A stretch of 64,000 bases of DNA from Acidobacteriota bacterium. Lineage in GTDB: Bacteria; Acidobacteriota; Terriglobia; Acidiferrales; UBA7541. The position numbers were made by a program, and so were the translations under genes. The notes beneath the pieces are model-generated. The model had not been told where the DNA came from. It saw only the letters and a list, made by a program, of their open reading frames with translations, and searched no databases. Position 1 is the stretch's first letter, and every line of letters starts with the position of its first letter. The stretch lies in contig JABCZR010000023.1 in the NCBI GenBank assembly GCA_013289585.1, positions 27,780-91,779 on the forward strand. Direction: 5' to 3'. Below are positions 36,801-44,613 of the stretch, piece by piece.

Positions 36801-37320
36801 GAATGGTGGTTGGGCCAACGGCTGGAAGAAATATATCTTCCACGACTGGCAGCTCGCCAGCTTGTGGAATTTCCATAGCGGCCAGCCTTGGGATATCACT
36901 CGCCCCAACGTCGATTTGATTGGAGACCCCTTTGCTGGTGTGTCTCACAGCTTCTCCAAATCGATCCCCGGCGTCCAGTGGATCAACCCCGCGGCTTTCT
37001 GTGTTCCTGGGGCAGCGGGCTGCACGGGGCCGACGGACCCAGCCGGCGACGTCGCTCGCAATAAATTCTACGGACCCAGCTTTAAGGATGTGGATTTCTC
37101 CGTCATCAAGAACATCCCCATCAAGGAGCGCGTTAAAATCCAGCTTCGCGCCGAAATGTATAACCTCTTCAACCGCGTCAACTTTGCCTCCGGCCCCGGC
37201 TCCGTCAACGGTTACGGAACGGGAACCGTTACCGACACCATCGGCGACTTCAACGGCGCTCCTGGCCTCGGGCCCGGCGAGCCTTTCAACATGCAGCTCG
37301 TTGGCAAGATCATCTTCTAA
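33862..37320 (+). CDS. Oar-like TonB-dependent outer-membrane receptor
   Basis: 1152 residues from the ATG at 33862, which follows GAGGGGGG; two earlier in-frame ATGs lack such a site. A signal peptide ends near ANA|Q (about 20). Residues 24-105 are a carboxypeptidase-regulatory-like beta domain (INGTVTDPSGAVVPNAAV). The plug follows, with DVPLNGRDFTQLIAVTPG near 140-157, and then a large 22-strand-type barrel ends with NMQLVGKIIF. The length and domain order are those of the receptors expanded in Acidobacteriota, thought to import polymers or oligosaccharides. The ligand is not predictable. It is divergent from an ECF sigma/anti-sigma pair. A hairpin terminator follows. Confidence 0.9.
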   Translation: MKRLVLAVLVVLSLTVAANAQTFRGAINGTVTDPSGAVVPNAAVKATETATGIDHNAVTTTDGAFSFQDMPLGFYNVSVTAAGFPVYTVDKVEVVAGSIYTLAVKLSLQQQTTTVEVSAAALTLDTTTQVQTMTISSNVVQDVPLNGRDFTQLIAVTPGYGGYSVGGFGSLNGTRPNQMNWQIDGVDNNDFWHNIPAVNQGGVSGIAGVVLPIDSIDEFSAQTQSGAEAGRNAGGTVNLVIKSGSNSIHGSAYYYNRNEYYAAKSPFFAPSATVTKAPPLRNENYGFSVGGPFIKNKLFYFASYEKQQYIIGLSGIATEPSDAWVSLAQGLLANCANPPSCTSKYGSYAPVNAASFTPNLIGPTGFWPRSGAGSIAALPATNNNYFSPVASTGYSYNGVARVDYQINDKNHLYFRWFGGQGSQTAPLGGSPALGTASSNLKYYFEVAPIHVYNYSLVLNTTFQSNLTNQILVGGNYFNQLFHDFNNSFNTQAMGLFLSPDATNHGQPILGAPNIVIGNFEQIGLTPPEGRYDLTLHLTDIASYVRGKHQMRFGGEIRQGRVNEFYHRRGTGKFVFDGLQGPWSGATGCGAASPTAACTALLGTNSTTNVLANAEALADFLAGDVSTCTVPAGQPAKSACGSSIAVGNPERFIKVTGFDLFFSDAWQVTRKLSLNLGMRYEYFGPLHSDNNDLPVFIPGRGLLVQGKGISNIYPPDKNNFAPRFGFAYQPTGRGDLVVRGGIGVFYDQINMNPFLDFRPPINAASGLQGNPTGPSPVSTYTLSGYNWQTIQTTTPTGSIFPAVTPCTSLNFTTEPGCGVPDYVGGSNLYSVYSVSQNFKTPYFFNYSLQVEKSLGNSAVLQIGYVGSEGRKLNIMNNLNPTPGTGATPLKGPLNAVYPNVGSILQLNSTGTSNYNALQTTFRVRTWHGVSAQASYTYGHSLDEISEYRAVIADSLNPKFDYGNSDYDTRHLLSVGINYNIPNGGWANGWKKYIFHDWQLASLWNFHSGQPWDITRPNVDLIGDPFAGVSHSFSKSIPGVQWINPAAFCVPGAAGCTGPTDPAGDVARNKFYGPSFKDVDFSVIKNIPIKERVKIQLRAEMYNLFNRVNFASGPGSVNGYGTGTVTDTIGDFNGAPGLGPGEPFNMQLVGKIIF

Positions 37321-37344
37321 CCAGTCTGCTCCATTTGCGCAAAA

Positions 37345-37375
37345 GGGCCCCGCCACTCAGTGCCGGGGCCCTTTT
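37345..37375 (+). terminator. Terminator after the TonB-dependent receptor
   Basis: GGGCCCCG (37345-37352) pairs with CGGGGCCC (37364-37371) around an 11-base loop, followed by TTTT. Four A precede the stem, so it may work in both directions. Confidence 0.88.
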
Positions 37376-37511
37376 CCTTTACTGCCTTCACGCCCTTTGG
37401 CCTCCTCATCTTGCACTGTTCAGAAATTCGACTAGCCAGCATCCGAATTTTTCGTGACACGCAATTCTTGGCGAGGCTACAATGGAACTTCCCTCTAAAT
37501 GGGGAAACTTG

Positions 37512-37736
37512 ATGCCAACCACGAAAAAAATTGCCTCGCCGAAGATGAAAAAAACGCCCTCCAACGGAAAACATCCGGAACACGAGGACATTGCTCTTCG
37601 TGCCTATGAGATATATCTTGAGCGCGCCGGCGCTCCCGGCAATCCCCTCGACGACTGGACTCGCGCGGAACGCGAACTCCTGGCGAAAAATGGCAAATCC
37701 ACCCGCAAGACCAAGCCAAAATTGAAAACGGCCTAA
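37512..37736 (+). CDS. DUF2934 domain protein
   Basis: 74 residues from the ATG at 37512, preceded by TGGGGA; an ATG at 37482 is also in frame. A Lys-rich start is followed by a DUF2934 domain: IALRAYEIYLERAGAPGNP and DDWTRAERELL (about 27-57). The family is small and common in Acidobacteriota and Proteobacteria, with no established function. The C terminus is again Lys-rich, consistent with nucleic-acid contact, but that is only inference. Confidence 0.75.
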   Translation: MPTTKKIASPKMKKTPSNGKHPEHEDIALRAYEIYLERAGAPGNPLDDWTRAERELLAKNGKSTRKTKPKLKTA

Positions 37737-37780
37737 CTCCATTCCCCTCAGCTACTTCCTGATCTGCCCCTAAATTTAAC

Positions 37781-37810
37781 TTGACGGGTACGGTACTCCT
37801 GTGGTAATAT
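37781..37810 (+). promoter_or_regulatory. Putative sigma70 promoter upstream of der
   Basis: TTGACG (37781-37786) and TAATAT (37805-37810) are separated by 18 bases; each box has one mismatch or fewer to the strong consensus positions. Transcription would start near 37817, about 470 bases ahead of der. Confidence 0.6.
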
Positions 37811-38285
37811 TCTGCGTGACAATCAGCTGCCACCCTCGCTGGTCCTTCCCGCACTCACACTCTGCCGCTGTCCTCGCCCCTAAATCCTTATCGCTCACAT
37901 CCTTAGCAGCCCCCCACTCGCTAACTCACGCCGAATCACATCCTTACAAAAACCAGGGAGGGGGCACGGCTGCAACCGCCTGCTTCGAGTTGCTCGGAGC
38001 TGGGCATTTCAACCCCTGCCTCGCTCTTTGCTCACTCTTTTCGCTCTTTGCACCAATAGCGTTTCACAAATCCTTTGCAATCAGATGCCTCCACACTCTT
38101 TCTAAAAACTGCCGGGTGTCACCCTCAGTGCAAATTCCCCTTTTGGAACGCGCGACAGGCCTCCCTGATATTGGCAGCAAGAGACCGCCAACGATTCTCA
38201 ATTGCTCTTTACCTCGCTTTCTCATTGCTTCATTACTTCCTCCCCTCCTGCGCTACACTGAAGGACTACACCAACACCCAGTTTC
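37811..38285 (+). other. Long C-rich untranslated region ahead of der
   Basis: 475 bases downstream of a good promoter and before the der start. It is pyrimidine-rich, with many ctcnct tracts, and differs in composition from neighbouring genes. A 162-codon frame crosses it but its composition (Ser/Leu/Pro/His-rich) is not protein-like. It may be a long leader or a non-coding RNA; I recognise no family. Confidence 0.4.
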
Positions 38286-39923
38286 ATGACTACTAGCCTT
38301 CCATCGCTCGTGATCGTCGGACGCCCCAACGTCGGCAAGTCCACGCTCTTTAACCGCCTCACCGGCACGCGCCGCTCCATCGTCACCAACGAGCCCGGCA
38401 TCACGCGCGATCGCATTTACGGCAAAGCCGAATGGCGCGGCCGCGCCCTGGAAATCGTGGATACCGGCGGCTTGGTCCCCGACGACCGCGCTCTGATCCC
38501 GCAGGAAATCCTGCGCCAGGCGCATGTCGCCATTAAGAAGGCCGCCCTTCTCGTTCTGGTCGTGGATAGCCAGGCAGGCCTCACGCCTCTCGATGAAGAG
38601 CTGGCGCGCCTCCTGCGCACCACCGGCAAGCCTTTCGTGATTGCCGTCAACAAAGTCGACGCCATGTCGCAGGAATCGAACGCCGCTGTTTTCCACCGCA
38701 TCGGCGCTCCCGTCTTTCCTATCGCTGCCGAGCATGGCACCGGCGTCGACGATCTTCTCGACCATGCCCTCGCGCAATTTTATCCAGACTCGTTCTCCCC
38801 TTCCCTTGTAGGGGCGCAGCACGCTGCGCCCTCGATGCATGGCGAAACATTCTCCGACGAAGCCACCGAAGAAAAACTACCCGAGGTCATCGAAGTGGCC
38901 ATCATCGGGCGGCCCAACGTCGGCAAATCCACGCTGCTGAATCGCATGGCCGGTGAGGAACGCTCTATCGTTTCGCCGATTCCCGGCACCACCATGGATA
39001 ACGTGGACACGGAAATCACGCGCGAGAACCGCACGTATCGATTCGTCGATACTGCGGGTATTCGGCGCAAAGGAAAAACCACGCTCGTAGCGGAAAAACT
39101 GAGCGTGGTGATGGCTCGCCGCGGCCTGGAGCGCTGCGACGTTGCTCTTCTCGTCGTCGATGGCGAACAGGGTGTCACCCAAGGCGACGCGCAAATCGCC
39201 AGCTACGCCGAAGAATCCGGCCGCTCCGTGGTCATCGTGATCAATAAGTGGGATCTCGCCGTCGAAGCCGCTCGCAATGCTGCTTCGCGTGACGCCGCGT
39301 CCGCGAAGGGAAAATCCAGGCGCGCGCCCGGCGAGCGCCACAAACCGGAAAATTTCGACGCTGGCCGCCTCATGTTTGAGTACGACAAAATGATTCGCGG
39401 AAAATTGAAATTCCTCAGCTATGCGCCGATCGTTTTTCTTTCCGCGAAAACAGGCGAGCGCGCGGACAAGCTCTTTCCGCTGATTAACCAGTGCTGGGAA
39501 GCGCGCCGCAGACGTGTCTCCACCCCGGCGCTCAACAATTGGCTCAAGGAAGATGTCGATCTCCAGCGCGGCACCACGCCCGGCGCTCGCCCCGTGCGCA
39601 TCTACTACATCACCCAGGCAAAAATCGGTCCGCCCACGTTTCTCATTTTCACCAATCAGAAAGCCCCGCTGCACTTCAGCTACGAACGCTTCCTGGAAAA
39701 TCAGCTTCGCGGAAAGTTCGACTTCCTCGGCACTCCCATCCGCTTCATCCAGCGCCTTCGTAAGCGCGGCGACGGCCCGGCGCACGACGAAAAACCTTCG
39801 CGTGCTGAAAAAACTTCGCGCTTCAACAAATCCCGGCGTGCAGACAAAGTTTCCAGAGGCGGCAAATCGTCCCGCGGTGCAAAACCTTCGCGCGGCGGCG
39901 ATTCTTCGGACAACCCCGAATAA
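38286..39923 (+). CDS. der: Ribosome-assembly GTPase Der (EngA), enlarged
   Basis: 545 residues against a usual 440-490. The first G domain has GRPNVGKS (12-19), DTGG (59-62) and NKVD (122-125). The second has GRPNVGKS (208-215), DTAG (255-258) and NKWD (320-323). The KH-like domain follows (about 410-495). Der acts in 50S subunit maturation. Three enlargements are visible: a linker between the G domains that includes a palindrome-encoded stretch (about 172-184), an Ala/Lys/Arg insert after NKWD (about 327-356), and a C-terminal tail of six-residue xKxSRx repeats (502-543). The reading frame continues past the stop with another repeat unit. Confidence 0.94.
   Translation: MTTSLPSLVIVGRPNVGKSTLFNRLTGTRRSIVTNEPGITRDRIYGKAEWRGRALEIVDTGGLVPDDRALIPQEILRQAHVAIKKAALLVLVVDSQAGLTPLDEELARLLRTTGKPFVIAVNKVDAMSQESNAAVFHRIGAPVFPIAAEHGTGVDDLLDHALAQFYPDSFSPSLVGAQHAAPSMHGETFSDEATEEKLPEVIEVAIIGRPNVGKSTLLNRMAGEERSIVSPIPGTTMDNVDTEITRENRTYRFVDTAGIRRKGKTTLVAEKLSVVMARRGLERCDVALLVVDGEQGVTQGDAQIASYAEESGRSVVIVINKWDLAVEAARNAASRDAASAKGKSRRAPGERHKPENFDAGRLMFEYDKMIRGKLKFLSYAPIVFLSAKTGERADKLFPLINQCWEARRRRVSTPALNNWLKEDVDLQRGTTPGARPVRIYYITQAKIGPPTFLIFTNQKAPLHFSYERFLENQLRGKFDFLGTPIRFIQRLRKRGDGPAHDEKPSRAEKTSRFNKSRRADKVSRGGKSSRGAKPSRGGDSSDNPE
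38812..38831. repeat. REP-like palindrome inside der
   Basis: GGGCGCAGC (38812-38820) and GCTGCGCCC (38823-38831) are perfect inverted arms with AC between them, preceded by GTAG. It encodes part of the linker between the two G domains of Der (about residues 176-182) and resembles dispersed palindromic elements with the core GGGGCGCAGC seen in other bacterial genomes. No second copy was found in this window. Confidence 0.6.
39789..39914 (+). repeat. 18-base degenerate tandem repeat encoding the Der tail
   Basis: Seven units of 18 bases encode EKPSRA, EKTSRF, NKSRRA, DKVSRG, GKSSRG, AKPSRG and GDSSDN. The common core is aaa-n-tcn-cgc. The tail is basic and serine-rich, fitting an rRNA-binding extension. 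Confidence 0.75.
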
Positions 39924-40070
39924 TTGCGAAGCACCGAACCCTTGGACGGTGAAAGTTCTGCGCATAATGAAAAGTCTTCGCGCGGCAACTAAGGTTCGCT
40001 TCCCTCTACAGCAATTCCCCGCAAACTGTTACGATATCCGCGTCCCCCTTCCCGGCAGGATTTCGAACGA

Positions 40071-40481
40071 ATGCCAAGCAACGGCACAGCCGCGCAAACC
40101 GCCACCGAAAAAGGCCTCTATAACATCGGCCATGTCAGCCGCTTGGCCGATTTGAAGCCGTTCGTCCTGCGTTATTGGGAAACCGAATTCCCCATGCTCC
40201 AACCTCTTAAGAGTTCCGGCGGCCGCCGCCTCTATCGCCAGGAAGACGTGGACATGGTCTTCCGCATCAAACGATTGCTTTATGATGAAGGGTTCACCAT
40301 AGCCGGCGCCCGCCGCCACCTCCGCGACCACGACGGTGCCTGGGATTCGAACGATGGTATGGCAAGCCAGGCGTCCGCGAATTCTGCGGCGGAAGGTTCC
40401 GCGCAATTGTTGAATCGCAAGATGCTTCTGGATCTGCGCGATACGCTGCGGGCTTTCTTGACGCTTCTTGAACGGCGGTGA
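40071..40481 (+). CDS. MerR-family transcriptional regulator
   Basis: 136 residues. After a 15-residue leader, the winged helix spans about 17-85: YNIGHVSRLADLKPFVLRYW for the HTH, then SSGGRRLYRQEDVDMVFRIK for the wing and LLYDEGFTIAGARRHL. The RYWE (rather than RYYE) start of helix 3 is the variant usual in the short MerR proteins located beside translation genes. The C-terminal half is a short dimerisation helix without a metal or ligand domain. The ligand is unknown. It is followed by tRNA-Pro. Confidence 0.88.
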   Translation: MPSNGTAAQTATEKGLYNIGHVSRLADLKPFVLRYWETEFPMLQPLKSSGGRRLYRQEDVDMVFRIKRLLYDEGFTIAGARRHLRDHDGAWDSNDGMASQASANSAAEGSAQLLNRKMLLDLRDTLRAFLTLLERR

Positions 40482-40554
40482 TAGCCTGTAAATGCTGATT
40501 CCCTCTTCGATCCGGCCTGCTGAGTTTTTGGCCTGTGGCGGTCAGCGCCCCGGT

Positions 40555-40631
40555 CGGGGCGTAGCGCAGTCTGGTAGCGCGCACGCTTGGGGTGCGTGAG
40601 GTCCCCGGTTCAAATCCGGGCGCCCCGACCA
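40555..40631 (+). tRNA. tRNA-Pro (anticodon GGG)
   Basis: 77 bases including an encoded CCA (40629-40631). The acceptor arms CGGGGCG (40555-40561) and CGCCCCG (40621-40627) pair. The anticodon arm is CACGC-TTGGGGT-GCGTG, giving GGG at positions 34-36. The T arm has CCCGG-TTCAAAT-CCGGG. All arms are intact. Confidence 0.95.
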
Positions 40632-40642
40632 TTTCTGCATTT

Positions 40643-41065
40643 ATGAAACCAACTATTCTCAAAGGTCTCCCAGAACGACTTACCGCAAGCGCTTTTGTAA
40701 ATGGCGAAGACTTAGCGTGGGAACAAAAGGATTGCGCTAATGCTTTAGACTGGCTCCGCAAAAACGGCTATGCCATTCTGGGCATTGAGCTTTGGTTGAT
40801 CGGAGAAAGCGGCATACGGACTGCAATTCGTACAAAATCCGGACCCGCAATTTACGTGACGAACTGCGATCCAGTGAAGGGCGAGAGTTGGGAATCTTTT
40901 GTGGAACGCTCAGCTCGAGATGCCGCAGAGAAAATTAGCTCGTTTCATTGGCCTGAAGATTCTCTAGAGTCATCACGCCCAGTCTTCTTCAATTTTTGCT
41001 GGGCAGACCGGGACTGGTTCCGCACTCATAAGACGAATGACGCATATTCTGCTGACAAACGATGA
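40643..41065 (+). CDS. Hypothetical protein next to tRNA-Pro
   Basis: 140 residues from the ATG at 40643. It has AILGIELWLIGESGIRTAIR near 45-65 and a late FNFCWADRDWF stretch, but I recognise no family. There is no signal peptide or membrane segment. Its base composition is clearly lower in GC than its neighbours, it begins 11 bases after the tRNA, and its last 29 bases overlap the surE start. These features suggest DNA acquired at the tRNA 3' end, possibly with a C terminus that reads into older chromosome. Confidence 0.55.
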   Translation: MKPTILKGLPERLTASAFVNGEDLAWEQKDCANALDWLRKNGYAILGIELWLIGESGIRTAIRTKSGPAIYVTNCDPVKGESWESFVERSARDAAEKISSFHWPEDSLESSRPVFFNFCWADRDWFRTHKTNDAYSADKR

Positions 41066-41798
41066 TGGATACCAGGCCGAGGGGCTTCGAACGCTGGCCG
41101 CGGCGTTCGAAGGATTCGCGACCGTGAGCATTGTTGCGCCGAGCCGGGAACAGAGCGGTGCAGCGCAATCGCTCACGCTGCGGCAGCCGATTGTGTGCCA
41201 CCCGGCGGGAGAGCGAGTGTGGGCAATTGACGGAACCCCGGCGGACTGCGTAATTGTGGCGCTGCACAAACTTTTGCCGGAAAAACCGGACATGGTGATT
41301 TCCGGAATCAACCACGGCGCAAATCTCGGAGAAAATATCTATTACTCGGGAACGGTGGGCGCGGCGCGCGAGGGTGCGCTACACCACATTCCTTCGCTGG
41401 CCATTTCGCTGTGTTCGAAAGGCGCGAAAGCAAAATTCGAAACATCAGCGCGAGTGGCGCGTGCCGCGGCGGAAATGATTCTGAAGGAAGGATTGCCGGA
41501 TCAAGTTTTGCTGAACGTGAATGTGCCGGAGCCGTGGAAGGGCGGAGTGAAATTCACGCGGCAATCGAAGAAAATCACGCGCAATCAGCTGACGGAAGGA
41601 AAAGATCCACGCGGGCGAAGCTACTTCTGGCTGTACGAGCAGAAAATCGACAGAGATGTCGAGCCGAACACGGATTACGAAGCGATTTTTGCCGGAGATG
41701 TTTCCGTCACGCCGCTGCACCTCGATCCTACGCACACGGAGTCGCTCAATCACCTATCGCATTGGGGAAAACAGCTCGCCGCCGCTTTCCAGCGCTGA
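41037..41798 (+). CDS. surE: 5'/3'-nucleotidase SurE
   Basis: 253 residues, the standard size. The metal-binding start ILLTNDDGYQAEG has Asp9 and Asp10; PSREQSG near 37-43 and SGINHGANLGENIYYSGTV near 88-106 complete the active site. SurE removes phosphate from nucleoside monophosphates and is linked to stationary-phase survival. The start overlaps the end of the preceding hypothetical gene. Confidence 0.95.
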   Translation: MTHILLTNDDGYQAEGLRTLAAAFEGFATVSIVAPSREQSGAAQSLTLRQPIVCHPAGERVWAIDGTPADCVIVALHKLLPEKPDMVISGINHGANLGENIYYSGTVGAAREGALHHIPSLAISLCSKGAKAKFETSARVARAAAEMILKEGLPDQVLLNVNVPEPWKGGVKFTRQSKKITRNQLTEGKDPRGRSYFWLYEQKIDRDVEPNTDYEAIFAGDVSVTPLHLDPTHTESLNHLSHWGKQLAAAFQR

Positions 41799-41887
41799 AG
41801 AAAAATACTTCACATAAAATTAGTGGATTACAATTTCCTACAAGTTGAGTTTTTGTTTCGTCCGGGTTGCGATAGGATGCAAACACC

Positions 41888-43042
41888 TTGAGCGCACAAA
41901 AAACATACGACGTAGCAGTGATCGGCGCGGGAGTTTTTGGCGCGTGGACGGCGTGGCACCTGGCGAAACGCGGCCAGAAGGTCATTCTTTCGGATGCGTA
42001 TGGGCCGGCGAATGCGCGAGCGAGTTCGGGGGGCGAATCGCGCATCATTCGAATGGGCTATGGTGCGGATGAACTGTACACGCTGTGGTCACAGAATTCG
42101 CTGGAGCAATGGAAGAGGTTTTTTGCCGCCGCGAAAGCGCCGCTGTTCCATCAAACCGGGGTGCTGTGGCTGGGCGGCGATAACGACGCACAGCTGCGGC
42201 AAACGGTTTCGACGCTACGACGATGCAAAATACCGTTTGAAGAGATGGACCGCGCGGCGCTCGAAAAAAAATACCCGCAAGTATCGTTTGAAGACATCAA
42301 GACGGGGATTCTGGAGCCGAATAGCGGTGTGCTGATGGCGCGTCGCGCGGTGGCCGCACTGGTAGAAGACGCGCTGCGGCTGGGGGTGGAGTATTGCAGC
42401 ACGCAGGTCATCAAGCCCACGGGATCGGGCCGTGTGGAACATGTTGCCGCAAGCCGCGGTGAGCGAATCGCCGCAGGCGAATTCGTTTTCGCGTGCGGCG
42501 CCTGGCTGGGCAAAGTATTTCCGGAAATTCTTGGTCCACGCATCTTCCCATCCCGCCAGGAAGTCTTTTTCTTTGGCATACCGGGCGGCGACACACGGTT
42601 TGCGCCGCCGGCGCTGCCCACGTGGCTGTTTCAAGAGGATCTCTACTATGGCATGCCGGATCTCGAGAGCCGCGGATTGAAGATTGCGTTTGACGAGCAT
42701 GGAGAACGCATCGATCCGGACACGCAGTCCCGCATCGTCGCACCGGTGATGAGGGAAAGAGTTCGAGCCTACGTGGAGCGGCGGTTTCCCGCCTTGAAGG
42801 ATGCGCCGATCGTGGAGACGCGCGTCTGCCAGTACGAGAACACTTCGAATGGAGATTTCCTAATTGACCGGCATCCGGGGATCGAAAACGTCTGGTTCGT
42901 CGGCGGCGGTTCTGGGCACGGATTCAAGCATGGTCCGGCAGTGGGGGAATATGTGACCGGGCGGCTGCTGGACCGGACGCAACCGGAAGCGCGGTTTTCG
43001 CTGGCAACAAAGAGCACGATCCAGAAGCGTGCGGTATACTGA
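41888..43042 (+). CDS. FAD-dependent amine oxidase (monomeric sarcosine oxidase-like)
   Basis: 384 residues starting at TTG; no in-frame ATG occurs close by. The FAD-binding GAGVFGAWTAWHL (14-26) opens a DAO fold, and GGESRIIRMGYG (about 48-59) is typical of the sarcosine/N-methyltryptophan oxidase branch. Near the C terminus, CQYENTSNGDFLID carries the cysteine at the place of covalent flavin attachment in monomeric sarcosine oxidase, and GGGSGHGFKHGPAVGE follows. It probably oxidises a secondary amine or N-methyl amino acid to release hydrogen peroxide. The substrate is unproven. Confidence 0.87.
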   Translation: MSAQKTYDVAVIGAGVFGAWTAWHLAKRGQKVILSDAYGPANARASSGGESRIIRMGYGADELYTLWSQNSLEQWKRFFAAAKAPLFHQTGVLWLGGDNDAQLRQTVSTLRRCKIPFEEMDRAALEKKYPQVSFEDIKTGILEPNSGVLMARRAVAALVEDALRLGVEYCSTQVIKPTGSGRVEHVAASRGERIAAGEFVFACGAWLGKVFPEILGPRIFPSRQEVFFFGIPGGDTRFAPPALPTWLFQEDLYYGMPDLESRGLKIAFDEHGERIDPDTQSRIVAPVMRERVRAYVERRFPALKDAPIVETRVCQYENTSNGDFLIDRHPGIENVWFVGGGSGHGFKHGPAVGEYVTGRLLDRTQPEARFSLATKSTIQKRAVY

Positions 43043-43181
43043 CGGCCCGGAGCAAAGACCGGAAGGACGGTTGAAACTTCCGGCAGCGGGATACGTCTTG
43101 TATGAATGGGGTGGTTCGAAGATTGTCCTTCCGCCTTGGCAAAACGCCTAACCGAAATCCGCAAGGAAGTATGGAGGAAAA

Positions 43182-44597
43182 ATGGTTCTGAAAATTGACC
43201 GCGCTGCGCGGGCGTTGGTGGTGCTGGCAGCGATGATCTTACTGTGCAGTTCAGCGGCGAGCGCGGGGCCTGGCAGCGCCGCGGAGTTCAAGGTTCCAGT
43301 GGAGTATTACAAGCTGTCCAACGGGCTACGCGTTGTACTCTCGCCGGATCATACGGCGCCAACGATTTGTGTGGGTGTGTACTACCGCATCGGGTTCCGC
43401 ATTGAGCCGCGCGACCGTACAGGATTCGCGCACTTGTTCGAACACATGATGTTCCAGGGATCGCAAAACCTGGGAAAGATGGAATACATCCGGCTGGTAC
43501 AACAGAACGGCGGCATCCTGAACGGATCGACCCGCTTTGACTTCACGAATTATTTCGAAGTGTTGCCTTCCAACAAGCTGGAGACGGCGTTGTGGGCGGA
43601 AGCGGACCGCATGGGCGGGCTGGCGGTGAACGAAGACAACCTGAAGAACCAGCAGGGCGTGGTCGGCAACGAAGTGAAGGTCAACGTGCTGAATCGTCCC
43701 TATGGCGGGTTCCCGTGGATCGACATGCCGATGGCGGCAAACGCTAACTGGTTTAATGCGCACAATTTTTATGGAGATCTGAAGGACATTGACGCCGCAA
43801 CGCTAAAAGACGTTCAGGACTTTTTCAAAACGTACTATGCGCCCAATAACGCGGCACTCGCGATTGTTGGAGATTTCGAGCCGGCGGATGCCAAGAAATT
43901 CGTGGAGAAATACTTCGGTCCACTGAAGCCGTCTCAGCTGCCTCCGGTGCCGGACCTGACCGAACCGAAGCAGGACAAAGAGAAGCGCGTTACGAAAACG
44001 GATGCGCTGGCGAAGCGGCCGGCCATCGCCGTGGGATATCACATGCCGGACCGTAATACGCCGGATTATTACGCGATGGTGCTAATCGATTCGTTGCTGA
44101 TCGAAGGCGACGACAGCCTGTTGCATCAAGAATTGGTGCAAAAGCGCGGCCTGACGGGGAGCGTCAACGGCGGCATCAATCTTCTCGGCAACGCCTATGA
44201 CTACGACGGGCCGATGCTCTTCATCATGAACATGATCTATGACCCGGCGACCAGTCCAGACACGATCCTGGAGGCCATGGGAGGGGTGATGGAGCCGCTG
44301 CGGAGCAAGCCGGTGGATCAGAAGACGCTCGACCGCGCGCGGATCAAACTGCGCTCCGACCTGTACGACACGATCGGCGGGCAAGGCGGCTTCGGACTGG
44401 TGGACCTGCTGGCGAGCTTTGCGCTCTTCGACGACAATCCGGCGCGAATCAATTCACTGGTTGCCGAATTCGAAAAGGTGACACCCGCACAGATCCAAAA
44501 AACGGCCCAGGAATATCTGCGGCCCGAGAATCGAACAGTAATCGTACTCAACCCCCAAGCCGCGCCGGCAGCAGCAGCGCCGGCGAAGAACCAGTAA
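43182..44597 (+). CDS. M16 zinc metallopeptidase, catalytic subunit
   Basis: 471 residues with a signal peptide ending near ASA|G (about 28). The inverted zinc motif HLFEH is at 84-88, with Glu87 as general base, and NEVK with Glu164 fits the third ligand. Two M16 half-domains are visible, the second from about 235. It is probably exported to the periplasm. The next gene, 16 bases on, encodes the partner without the zinc site; together they form the usual catalytic/non-catalytic pair. Confidence 0.92.
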   Translation: MVLKIDRAARALVVLAAMILLCSSAASAGPGSAAEFKVPVEYYKLSNGLRVVLSPDHTAPTICVGVYYRIGFRIEPRDRTGFAHLFEHMMFQGSQNLGKMEYIRLVQQNGGILNGSTRFDFTNYFEVLPSNKLETALWAEADRMGGLAVNEDNLKNQQGVVGNEVKVNVLNRPYGGFPWIDMPMAANANWFNAHNFYGDLKDIDAATLKDVQDFFKTYYAPNNAALAIVGDFEPADAKKFVEKYFGPLKPSQLPPVPDLTEPKQDKEKRVTKTDALAKRPAIAVGYHMPDRNTPDYYAMVLIDSLLIEGDDSLLHQELVQKRGLTGSVNGGINLLGNAYDYDGPMLFIMNMIYDPATSPDTILEAMGGVMEPLRSKPVDQKTLDRARIKLRSDLYDTIGGQGGFGLVDLLASFALFDDNPARINSLVAEFEKVTPAQIQKTAQEYLRPENRTVIVLNPQAAPAAAAPAKNQ

Positions 44598-44613
44598 AAG
44601 GAGCCGAACACAG

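Noticed and set aside
37801..38289. A 162-codon plus-strand frame ahead of der
   Set aside because: It is Ser/Leu/Pro/His-rich with no domain, no ribosome binding site, and overlaps both the -10 box of a good promoter and the der start.
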